A DNA stretch of 5,607 bases from an uncultured Oscillospiraceae bacterium (GTDB lineage Bacteria > Bacillota > Clostridia > Oscillospirales > Acutalibacteraceae): positions 1 to 5,607 of the forward strand of contig UQVI01000117.1 in assembly GCA_900544515.1 (NCBI GenBank), read 5' to 3'. Of the stretch, positions 1-5,577 are shown one piece after another (position 1 is the first letter of the stretch; each line of letters starts with the position of its first letter). A model generated the notes under the pieces. That model worked only from the letters and a program-made list of their open reading frames with translations. It was not told the DNA's origin and did not search any database. A program made the translations under genes and the position numbers.

Positions 1-47
1 GAGATTCGCCTTAGTCTCGTGGGCTCGGAGATGTGTATAAGAGACAG
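1..47. other. Illumina Nextera adapter with i7 index (non-genomic)
   Basis: Bases 29-47 are the 19-base Tn5 mosaic end used in Nextera libraries (AGATGTGTATAAGAGACAG). Bases 14-28 are the Nextera read-2 handle (GTCTCGTGGGCTCGG). Bases 6-13 (TCGCCTTA) match the i7 index primer N701 as I remember it, and bases 1-5 (GAGAT) match the end of the P7 sequence. The order P7 end, index, handle, mosaic end is exactly that of a library molecule, so this is untrimmed adapter assembled onto a contig end. Translated in the lysS frame it gives the peptide MCIRDS, a known sign of this contamination. Genomic sequence begins at base 48. Confidence 0.98.
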
Positions 48-399
48 CATTATGGACTACCCTGTTGAAATCAGTCCTCTTACAAAGAGAAAGCCTGACT
101 GCCCTGTTCTTACCGAGAGATTTGAGCTGTTCATTCTCGGAGGCGAATACGGTAATGCTTATTCAGAGCTTAATGATCCGATTGACCAGATGTCACGCTT
201 TGAGGCTCAGATGAAGCTCAGAGAAGCAGGTGACGATGAAGCTAACCTTATCGATAATGATTTCGTTACGGCACTTGAATACGGCATGCCTCCTACAGGC
301 GGACTCGGTATCGGTATTGACAGGCTTGTAATGCTTCTTACAGACAATTATTCAATCCGCGATGTTTTATTGTTCCCCACAATGAAACCGCTTGGTTAA
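48..399 (+). CDS. lysS: Lysyl-tRNA synthetase, class II, C-terminal fragment
   Basis: This is the last ~117 residues of class II lysyl-tRNA synthetase, the cytoplasmic enzyme that charges tRNA-Lys with lysine using ATP; the full family protein is about 500 residues. The fragment opens with IMDYPVEISPLTKR, continues through LTERFELFI and NAYSELNDPIDQ, which form part of the active-site core, and ends with class II motif 3, GGLGIGIDR (bases 298-324), whose Arg contacts ATP. It finishes SIRDVLLFPTMKPLG with TAA at 397-399, a normal C-terminus. The gene is cut at its 5' side by the contig end. An upstream GTG or ATG at 19-33 lies in adapter and is not a start; the frame reads on from real sequence by chance. 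A DUF3795 gene follows 14 bases later and is probably co-transcribed. Confidence 0.97.
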
Positions 400-413
400 G
401 CAGGAGATTATTA

Positions 414-914
414 ATGGTTGATTTAATTGACAGAGATACTGTTATTGCTGCAATTGCGCCCTGCGCATTCTGTTGCTTTACCTGTGCTGCAAAGAAGAAC
501 GGCGTTATTGAAGAAACGTCAAAAAAACTGAGTCATTATCTTGAGGGATATTACGATTTTAACAAAAGAACGCTTCCTTTCAGACACAGGAATTACAGTA
601 AGGAAATTAAGGCGTTTACTGAGCAGCTTGAAAAACTATCTGACAGACCCTGTGCAGGATGTCGCGACGGTGCGGATAAAAGATGCTGTATTCCGGATTG
701 TTTTATAGAAGCGTGCACCCGCAGGCATAAGGTGGATTTTTGCGGTGAATGCAGTTCATTTCCGTGTGCAAAAGCTCTGGACTTTTTTAAAGGTGAAAAT
801 TTAGAAGAGTGGAAATCGAATAATGAGAAAATCAGACAGAGTTCGGCAGAAGAATTTTATCAGTATGCAGTGTCAAAACCACATTATTTACATTTTCGTT
901 TTGAAAATCGGTAA
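414..914 (+). CDS. DUF3795-type cysteine-rich protein
   Basis: A 166-residue soluble protein with 13 cysteines and no signal peptide or membrane segment. The cysteines fall in two blocks: an N-terminal PCAFCCFTC (C17, C20, C21, C24) and a second block with PCAGC (C80, C83), RCCIPDC (C91, C92, C96), C101, and FCGECSSFPC (C110, C113, C118). The spacing and the FCGEC..FPC end match the DUF3795 family as I know it. That family has no established function; the clusters suggest zinc or iron-sulphur binding (inference). Residues 40-75 between the blocks are charged and probably helical. ATG 414 is preceded by AGGAG at 402-406, seven bases away, which supports this start. It sits 14 bases after lysS and reads the same way, so it is likely translated from the lysS transcript. 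Family assignment is from memory of the motif pattern. Confidence 0.85.
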   Translation: MVDLIDRDTVIAAIAPCAFCCFTCAAKKNGVIEETSKKLSHYLEGYYDFNKRTLPFRHRNYSKEIKAFTEQLEKLSDRPCAGCRDGADKRCCIPDCFIEACTRRHKVDFCGECSSFPCAKALDFFKGENLEEWKSNNEKIRQSSAEEFYQYAVSKPHYLHFRFENR

Positions 915-979
915 AAAGCGGCAGCCATAGATAACGATTAAAATAGGTTTAAGATAAAATATAAAAAGAAGGTATTATA

Positions 980-2641
980 ATGAGATCAGATTTAATTAAG
1001 GAGGGTCCTTCAAGAGCTCCTCATCGCTCACTTTTAAGAGCACTCGGTATTGATGAGCTTGAGATGAAGAGACCTTTCGTAGCAGTTGTAAATTCAAAGA
1101 GTGACTATATTCCCGGTCATATGCACCTTGACAAAATTGCTGAGCAGGTTAAGGCAGGTATCCGAAATGCAGGCGGTGTTCCGTTTGAGTTTAATACAAT
1201 CGGTGTTTGCGACGGTATTGCGATGAATCACAGAGGAATGAAATATTCGCTTTGCTCAAGAGAGCTTATTGCAGACAGCATAGAGGTTATGCTTACTGCA
1301 CATCCGCTTGATGCAATTGTGTTTATTCCAAACTGTGATAAGATTGTACCCGGTATGCTCCTTGCAGCGTGCAGACTGAATCTGCCTTGTATCTTTATCA
1401 GCGGCGGTCCTATGCTTCCGGGTAAGAGCACAGAGACGGAGAACCGTATCGGTCTTTCAGAGCAGTTTGAATATGTAGGTGCAAATGCAGTAGGCAAGAT
1501 GAGTATGGAAAATCTTGAATCCTGCGCATTCACTGCTTGTCCTACTTGCGGTTCATGCTCGGGTATGTACACAGCGAACTCAATGAACTGCCTTACTGAA
1601 ACAATCGGTATGTCACTTCCGGGTTCAGGCACAATCCCTGCTGTTATGAGTGCGAGACTCAGACTTGCAAAAATGGCAGGTGAGAGGGTAATGGACCTCC
1701 TTAAGGAGGACATCAAGCCTTCAGATATTATTACTGAAAAGGCAATCGAGAATGCTATGCGTACAGATATGGCAATTGGCTGCTCAACAAATACGATTCT
1801 TCATCTTACTGCAATTGCTCACGCTGCAGGTCACGATATTGACCTGGATGACCTTGATGCTTATGGCAGAAAGACACCGCAGATTTGCAAGCTGAATCCT
1901 GCTTCATCTGTATTTATTACAGACCTTAATGATGTGGGCGGTATTCAGGCAGTTGTTAAGGAGCTTGCGAAGGGCGGTATGATTAATACAGACGCACTTA
2001 CAGTAAACGGAACTGTTGCTGACAGAATCGCAAATGCTCCTGACGCTGACGGTGATATCATTCGCAGACTGGATAATCCATTCTCAGCAGACGGCGGTAT
2101 CGCTGTTCTTAAGGGTAATCTGGCTGAGGATGGTGCTGTTGTCAAGAAGGGTGCAGTTGCTCCTGAGATGATGCAGCATAAGGGTCCTGCTAAGTGCTAT
2201 AATAGTGAGGAAGAGGCAATTACCGCAATCAACGGCGGTAAGGTTGTTGCAGGTGATGTTGTTGTTATCCGTTATGAAGGTCCAAAGGGCGGTCCGGGTA
2301 TGAGAGAAATGCTCTCACCAACCTCTGCCATTATCGGTATGGGTCTCGGCTCATCTGTTGCACTTCTTACTGACGGACGTTTTTCAGGTGCAACCCGTGG
2401 TGCATCTATCGGTCATGTTAGTCCTGAGGCAGCAATGGGCGGTACGATTGCTCTTGTTGAAGACGGTGATGAAATTGAAATTGATATCCCTGCAAGAGTG
2501 CTTAAGGTTAATGTTTCAGATGAAGTTTTAGCTGAGCGTAAGGCAAAGTGGCAGCCTCCTGTTCAGGAGCTTTCAGGATATCTTAAGAGATATGCACAAC
2601 ACGTAACAAGCGGTGCTAAGGGTGCTGTTTTTGAGGATTAG
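980..2641 (+). CDS. ilvD: Dihydroxy-acid dehydratase
   Basis: Full-length 553-residue IlvD/Edd family enzyme (usual length about 550-620). It dehydrates 2,3-dihydroxy-isovalerate and 2,3-dihydroxy-3-methylvalerate to the keto acids that precede valine and isoleucine, in the cytoplasm. Visible motifs: RAPHRSLLRALG (12-23), GVCDGIAMNHRGMKYSL (75-91), PNCDKIVPGM (117-126) with Fe-S ligand C119, Mg ligand D120 and the usually carbamylated K121, CPTCGSCSGMYTANSMN (187-203) with Fe-S ligand C193, and GRFSGATRGASIGHVSPEAA (466-485) with the likely catalytic S469. Gly46 stands where [2Fe-2S] enzymes have a third Cys, so an E. coli-like oxygen-labile [4Fe-4S] cluster is inferred. ATG 980 follows AGAAGG (967-972) by seven bases. 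The 65-base AT-rich gap upstream shows no T-box or convincing promoter. Other ilv genes are absent; envelope genes follow directly. Confidence 0.97.
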   Translation: MRSDLIKEGPSRAPHRSLLRALGIDELEMKRPFVAVVNSKSDYIPGHMHLDKIAEQVKAGIRNAGGVPFEFNTIGVCDGIAMNHRGMKYSLCSRELIADSIEVMLTAHPLDAIVFIPNCDKIVPGMLLAACRLNLPCIFISGGPMLPGKSTETENRIGLSEQFEYVGANAVGKMSMENLESCAFTACPTCGSCSGMYTANSMNCLTETIGMSLPGSGTIPAVMSARLRLAKMAGERVMDLLKEDIKPSDIITEKAIENAMRTDMAIGCSTNTILHLTAIAHAAGHDIDLDDLDAYGRKTPQICKLNPASSVFITDLNDVGGIQAVVKELAKGGMINTDALTVNGTVADRIANAPDADGDIIRRLDNPFSADGGIAVLKGNLAEDGAVVKKGAVAPEMMQHKGPAKCYNSEEEAITAINGGKVVAGDVVVIRYEGPKGGPGMREMLSPTSAIIGMGLGSSVALLTDGRFSGATRGASIGHVSPEAAMGGTIALVEDGDEIEIDIPARVLKVNVSDEVLAERKAKWQPPVQELSGYLKRYAQHVTSGAKGAVFED

Positions 2642-2644
2642 GAG
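2640..2644 (+). promoter_or_regulatory. Ribosome binding site overlapping the ilvD stop
   Basis: AGGAG lies eight bases before ATG 2653 and shares two bases with the TAG stop of ilvD (2639-2641). Ribosomes ending ilvD would sit on this site, so translational coupling between ilvD and the sortase-like gene is likely (inference). Confidence 0.75.
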
Positions 2645-2652
2645 CTGACTCT

Positions 2653-3303
2653 ATGAGTGGTGAAAAAAAGAGGAGAGTCAGAAACAAGGGTATATTCATA
2701 GATTATGTCGTATATATTCTTTCTTTCCTCGTCGTTTCATTGGCAGCAGTCATAGCCGTGCTCTTTATTGCCGAGAAGCCTGTAACTGAAATCGTTCATA
2801 AAATAGAAAAGCAGTATGAAATGCAGGTAAGAGACATTGCAGTTAATATTGACGACTCTTATCAGGATTGTGAGCCTGATGAATATGATGTATTTTCTCC
2901 ATATGGTGATAAAAGAGGCAATATAACGATAGAAAGCTGTGGGGTTAACAGTGATATTTACTACGGCTCAAATCGTGCTTCTATGCGGTATGGTGTTGGC
3001 TTTATGAGTGACGACTATGATTTGGATAATGGCTCAGGTGTAAAGGTTATAAAGGGATATGATGAAACCTATTTTTCTGGTCTGAAATATGCAGGGATAG
3101 GTGATATTGTTAAAATCAATACCTCTCTCGGCGAAACCGAATACCGCATTACTGATGCAAAATATATCAGCAGGGGCACGGAGCCGTATAATTCAAAGGA
3201 TATAGATATGCTCGTTTTATGCAGTGTCCCTTCGGACTTCTCAGAGCACGGCGGTGAACGCTATTATGTGTTCGCCGAAAAGATTTACGGGGAGGGTAAC
3301 TGA
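2653..3303 (+). CDS. Membrane-anchored sortase-like protein, catalytic His replaced
   Basis: A 216-residue protein with a basic N-terminus (KKRRVRNK), one membrane segment at about 18-40 and an outer domain from about 80 to 211. That domain follows the class D/E-like sortase layout: YGDKRGNITIESCGVNSDIYYG (84-105) resembles the first strands (G.l.Ip.igv..piyyG), GVGF (114-117) the GvGHy segment, VIKGYDETYFSGL (132-144) the IaGH..T.F..L segment, and GDIVKINTSLGETEYRI (150-166) the strand pair after it. MLVLCSVPSDF (186-196) matches the TLxTC catalytic segment with C190, and ERYYVFAEKI (202-211) places R203 at the catalytic Arg. The catalytic His position is Y136. Active sortases join surface proteins or pilins to the cell wall or each other; with His lost this one may be non-enzymatic. 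No LPxTG substrate is in the window. The stop is one base before the next start, so a shared operon is likely. Homology is judged by eye. Confidence 0.7.
   Translation: MSGEKKRRVRNKGIFIDYVVYILSFLVVSLAAVIAVLFIAEKPVTEIVHKIEKQYEMQVRDIAVNIDDSYQDCEPDEYDVFSPYGDKRGNITIESCGVNSDIYYGSNRASMRYGVGFMSDDYDLDNGSGVKVIKGYDETYFSGLKYAGIGDIVKINTSLGETEYRITDAKYISRGTEPYNSKDIDMLVLCSVPSDFSEHGGERYYVFAEKIYGEGN
3291..3295 (+). promoter_or_regulatory. Ribosome binding site that fixes the start at 3305
   Basis: A near-perfect GGAGG inside a G-rich run (3289-3296) lies nine bases before ATG 3305. It selects this start over the in-frame ATG at 3224, which would add 27 non-hydrophobic residues encoded inside the preceding gene. 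Confidence 0.85.
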
Positions 3304-3304
3304 T

Positions 3305-4153
3305 ATGGCAAATCTCCCTGAAAATAAATCATCAAAGGTGCTGAGAACCTTTTTATCCTTTGTACTGTTTTTTCTGATTGTACTGGTAAATATGTCTGTT
3401 TGTTCAAAGGCAGTGTTTTTAAATAAAAATGATATTGAGGATAGGTTTACCAACTATGAATATGTCAGCTCAGTAAAAAACAGTGTGCTGGAATATACAA
3501 CGGATATCTATACTATGAACGGACTTGACAGCAGTTCGCTGGATTCTGTGTTTGATGATGAAACGGTAAGAGAAGCTGTTAAGGCTTATATTGCAGGAAA
3601 TATCGGTTCAAGTCCTGGATATAATGAAGATACTTATTTTGAGCCTGTTCGGAAAATCTGCGATTTACTTGAAACTGATTTAGCACATCAGATTCAGGAA
3701 AAAGGACTTAAAAATGATACGCAGAGCATAAAGAATATCTCACATTCTGTAAATGATTACTTCGTGGACGAGCTTGATATCAGTCACCCCAAAGCAAAAA
3801 CAATTATAAACACAGGCGTGGTTGCAGCAGTAGTTGTTATGTGTATAGGTTTGTTCTTTGTTATATCAGTCGGACTGACTCTGTTTTTTATCGGAACAAA
3901 GAGATATCGCTCTGTTCGTGCCATAGGTATAAGCTTTTACACGGCAGGACTATTTGAAATTTTTATTTCCGTTATGGTGTGTGTTGTATTTGGAATAAAA
4001 CAGATTGATATTTTCCCTGTTTATTTAAGAGAACTTGTTATGAATTATATTTATCACTGTATCGGCAGTGTTGCTGTATCAGGCTGCTTTTTACTTTTCA
4101 TAGGTTTAATCATTTCAGTTATTGTATGGAAGATGAGACGGAGAAATAATTAG
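3305..4153 (+). CDS. Four-TM membrane protein with outer domain, unknown family
   Basis: I do not recognise the family. The 282-residue protein has TM1 at about 16-37, a 130-residue hydrophilic segment (38-168), then TM2 (171-196), TM3 (206-231) and TM4 (252-275), ending KMRRRNN. Basic residues before TM1 (K8, K11, R14), between TM2 and TM3 (KRYRSVR, 199-205) and after TM4 place both termini inside and the 38-168 segment outside. That outer segment is rich in Asp, Ser and Asn and looks helical. The layout TM1, outer domain, three TMs recalls MacB-type ABC permeases, but no sequence motif supports homology. Its position directly before an ABC ATPase (10-base gap) and after a sortase-like gene (1-base gap) suggests one membrane complex, perhaps with this as the ATPase's membrane partner (inference). 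The start at 3305 is set by GGAGG at 3291-3295. Confidence 0.85.
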   Translation: MANLPENKSSKVLRTFLSFVLFFLIVLVNMSVCSKAVFLNKNDIEDRFTNYEYVSSVKNSVLEYTTDIYTMNGLDSSSLDSVFDDETVREAVKAYIAGNIGSSPGYNEDTYFEPVRKICDLLETDLAHQIQEKGLKNDTQSIKNISHSVNDYFVDELDISHPKAKTIINTGVVAAVVVMCIGLFFVISVGLTLFFIGTKRYRSVRAIGISFYTAGLFEIFISVMVCVVFGIKQIDIFPVYLRELVMNYIYHCIGSVAVSGCFLLFIGLIISVIVWKMRRRNN

Positions 4154-4159
4154 AGGTGA
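4153..4159 (+). promoter_or_regulatory. Ribosome binding site overlapping the upstream stop
   Basis: GAGGTGA is an extended match to the 16S rRNA 3' end, four bases before ATG 4164, and its first base is the last base of the TAG stop at 4151-4153. This again points to translational coupling between the four-TM protein and the ATPase. Confidence 0.75.
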
Positions 4160-4163
4160 AAAT

Positions 4164-4925
4164 ATGGATAATGATGTAGCTATTTCCGTAAAAGATGTTA
4201 CGATGACCTTTAACCTGAATAAGGAAAAGGTTGACAATCTTAAGGAATATGTAATCAAATTAATTACCCGTAAGATTGAATATAAAAAGTTTTATGCCCT
4301 TAAGAATATAAATATTGAGGTCAAAAAGGGTGAGCATCTTGCAATTCTCGGTCTTAACGGTGCAGGCAAGAGTACACTTTTAAAGACGATTGTCGGTGTT
4401 TATAAGCCTTGTGAGGGAACTGTTGAAAAGAGCGGTGTTATTGCACCTCTTCTTGAGCTTGGTGCAGGCTTTGAGCCCAATTATACCGGCGAGGAAAATA
4501 TTTATCTTTACGGCTCAATTCTTGGATATGACAGGGCATATATCAAAGAGAAGTTTGACGAAATCGTTGAATTTTCAGAACTTGGTCACTTTATCAAGGT
4601 ACCGATTAAAAACTATTCAAGCGGTATGAGAGCAAGACTCGGCTTTTCCATTGCAACAGCAGTTGAGCCAGATATTCTGATACTGGATGAGGTGCTTTCT
4701 GTTGGTGATGCCAGCTTTAAGAAAAAAAGCCTTGCAAAGGTTCAGTCTCTTTTTGATAAGGGCGTTACTGTTTTATTTGTATCTCACAGTATTGATCAGG
4801 TTAAGGCGATTTGCGATAAAGCGATTCTCCTTGAACATGGAGAAATTATCGCACAGGGGGATATTGATGAGGTTATCCCTGTGTACGAGGAAAAGACAAA
4901 GAAAAAACCTGCTAAAAAAGGCTGA
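4164..4925 (+). CDS. ABC transporter ATPase, polysaccharide/teichoic-acid export type
   Basis: A complete 253-residue nucleotide-binding subunit that would sit on the inner face of the membrane and power export by ATP hydrolysis. Seen: an N-terminal strand, then EKVDNLKEYVIKLITRK (21-37), the insertion typical of Wzt/TagH/RgpD-type ATPases; Walker A GLNGAGKST (63-71); ELGAGFEPNYTGEEN (98-112), the family's Q-loop region, which lacks the usual Gln; signature SSGMR (152-156); Walker B ILILDE (171-176) followed by SVGD (179-182); and switch H208. All catalytic residues are present, so it should be active. It ends in a Lys-rich tail (KTKKKPAKKG) without the C-terminal sugar-binding domain of Wzt. 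Relatives usually pair with an adjacent six-TM ABC-2 permease; none is here, and the neighbour is a four-TM protein. The true substrate is therefore open: polysaccharide, polyol phosphate or something else. Confidence 0.93.
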   Translation: MDNDVAISVKDVTMTFNLNKEKVDNLKEYVIKLITRKIEYKKFYALKNINIEVKKGEHLAILGLNGAGKSTLLKTIVGVYKPCEGTVEKSGVIAPLLELGAGFEPNYTGEENIYLYGSILGYDRAYIKEKFDEIVEFSELGHFIKVPIKNYSSGMRARLGFSIATAVEPDILILDEVLSVGDASFKKKSLAKVQSLFDKGVTVLFVSHSIDQVKAICDKAILLEHGEIIAQGDIDEVIPVYEEKTKKKPAKKG

Positions 4926-4948
4926 TTTTGAAAATAAATATATAAATT

Positions 4949-4989
4949 AAAAATCCATTGTTAAGCAAGCTGCTTACAATGGATTTTTT
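4949..4989. terminator. Intrinsic terminator, probably bidirectional
   Basis: Left arm 4949-4967 pairs with right arm 4971-4988 as about 18 base pairs with a single bulged T (4961/4962) and a three-base AGC loop, followed by T's through 4989. It starts 24 bases after the ATPase stop and ends its operon. The A-run at 4947-4953 reads as a T-run on the other strand, so it can also stop the converging amidase transcript, whose stop codon is about 20 bases away. Confidence 0.92.
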
Positions 4990-5010
4990 GTATTTATAGA
5001 AAATTGTAAT

Positions 5011-5493
5011 TTATACCTTATTGCCGCCGAGTATGTGTATTCCCTGCACAGATATGTAATGGTATGTGCTCAGCTTTCGCATATATGAATCATCAGTGTG
5101 AGCACAGACAAGCGGTTCATTATTCTCAAAGTCTGTTACAACGAGTGTATGGTAATATTCAATGCCGTTATTCAGGCTGATGAAATCACCTTTTTCAAGA
5201 TTGTTTATTGGTGCTGAATTTCCAAAAGGTCCTTCGTTGGTATTGCTGAGCATAAATTTTCTGAAATACCCTGAATCGGACCACGTGGCGGCTCTGTCAG
5301 TTGGTGAGTTGTAATACCAGCCGATGTCCTTGGTGTAATTCATAATACCTATTCCTGCAAAAAGACACTGCGATGCAAAATTGGTACAGTCACCGCCAAT
5401 ACCATCAAAATTGATGTATTGGCGGTTGCGAGCCATTGCCCACGTTTTAGCGTATTCAACCGCTTCATTTCTGTTATATTCTACAAAGTGCAT
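5011..5493 (-). CDS. Small Amidase_6-family protein without signal peptide
   Basis: A 160-residue protein matching the Amidase_6 (PF12671-like) putative amidase domain, which has a papain/NlpC-like fold. It starts YNRNEAVEYAKTWAMARN (6-23), then GGDCTNFASQCLFAG (33-47) with the expected nucleophile C36, GWYYNS (58-63), a Trp-rich middle, LEKGDFISL (99-107), YYHTLVVT (113-120) with the likely catalytic H115, and CAHTDDSYMRKLSTY (130-144), which should supply the third active-site residue. The domain fills the whole protein, with no signal peptide, membrane segment or wall-binding repeats, so it is probably cytoplasmic or exported by another route; the substrate is unknown. An ATG 17 codons further upstream is possible, but AAGGAG on the minus strand (5501-5506) lies seven bases before this ATG and the added residues are unlike the family. 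It converges with the ABC operon. Confidence 0.9.
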   Translation of the reverse strand: MHFVEYNRNEAVEYAKTWAMARNRQYINFDGIGGDCTNFASQCLFAGIGIMNYTKDIGWYYNSPTDRAATWSDSGYFRKFMLSNTNEGPFGNSAPINNLEKGDFISLNNGIEYYHTLVVTDFENNEPLVCAHTDDSYMRKLSTYHYISVQGIHILGGNKV

Positions 5494-5500
5494 AATCCTG

Positions 5501-5506
5501 CTCCTT
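5501..5506 (-). promoter_or_regulatory. Ribosome binding site that fixes the amidase start
   Basis: Read on the minus strand this is AAGGAG, seven bases before the ATG at 5493-5491. It favours the 160-residue protein over a 177-residue version starting at 5544. Confidence 0.85.
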
Positions 5507-5541
5507 AATCGTATTCTATAAAATAGTATTAAAGGAGAAAG

Positions 5542-5577
5542 CACTTCATTCCAAAGCTGAGGCGCGATAACGAAGTG
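5542..5577. repeat. Imperfect inverted repeat upstream of the amidase gene
   Basis: CACTTCATT (5542-5550) and AACGAAGTG (5569-5577) form nine pairs with one A:C mismatch in + strand RNA; in - strand RNA that position becomes a G:U pair, so the hairpin is continuous on the amidase-gene strand. The 18-base loop is GC-rich. No long T-run follows on either side, so it is not a clear terminator. It could be an operator, a leader hairpin, or the tail of an upstream minus-strand gene lying outside the window. Confidence 0.5.

Noticed and set aside
19..47. Possible GTG or ATG start giving a complete 126-residue protein
   Set aside because: These codons lie in the Nextera adapter; the protein is the cut C-terminus of lysyl-tRNA synthetase.
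901..979. Candidate promoter before ilvD (TTGAAA at 901, TAAAAT at 939 and 955)
   Set aside because: No -35 and -10 pair has 16-18 base spacing; the gap is simply AT-rich. It is also too short to hold a T-box leader.
1696..1709. Perfect 14-base palindrome CCTCCTTAAGGAGG containing a Shine-Dalgarno-like sequence
   Set aside because: It encodes LLKED within ilvD in frame, and no start codon lies at a suitable distance; ordinary codon choice explains it.
1228..1716. 162-codon open frame on the minus strand
   Set aside because: It lies wholly inside the well-supported ilvD gene and its translation shows no family-like motif.
1945..2145. 66-codon open frame on the minus strand
   Set aside because: Also antisense to ilvD, low-complexity Ser/Ala-rich translation, and no ribosome binding site evidence.
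3224..3304. Upstream in-frame ATG extending the four-TM protein by 27 residues
   Set aside because: It would overlap the preceding gene by 80 bases with no good ribosome binding site, whereas ATG 3305 has GGAGG at ideal spacing.
3241..3453. 70-codon minus-strand open frame
   Set aside because: It spans the junction of two real + strand genes and has no support of its own.
4390..4629. 79-codon + strand open frame
   Set aside because: It is a frame-shifted shadow of the ABC ATPase between Walker A and the signature motif.
4687..4950. 87-codon + strand open frame running past the ATPase stop
   Set aside because: It is a shadow of the ATPase 3' half that ends at the terminator; the composition is not protein-like.
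5513..5531. Candidate -10 boxes for the amidase gene on the minus strand (TATAGA, TAATAC)
   Set aside because: TATAGA would start transcription almost on the ribosome binding site, and TAATAC with TTGGAA 17 bases upstream matches the consensus only weakly.
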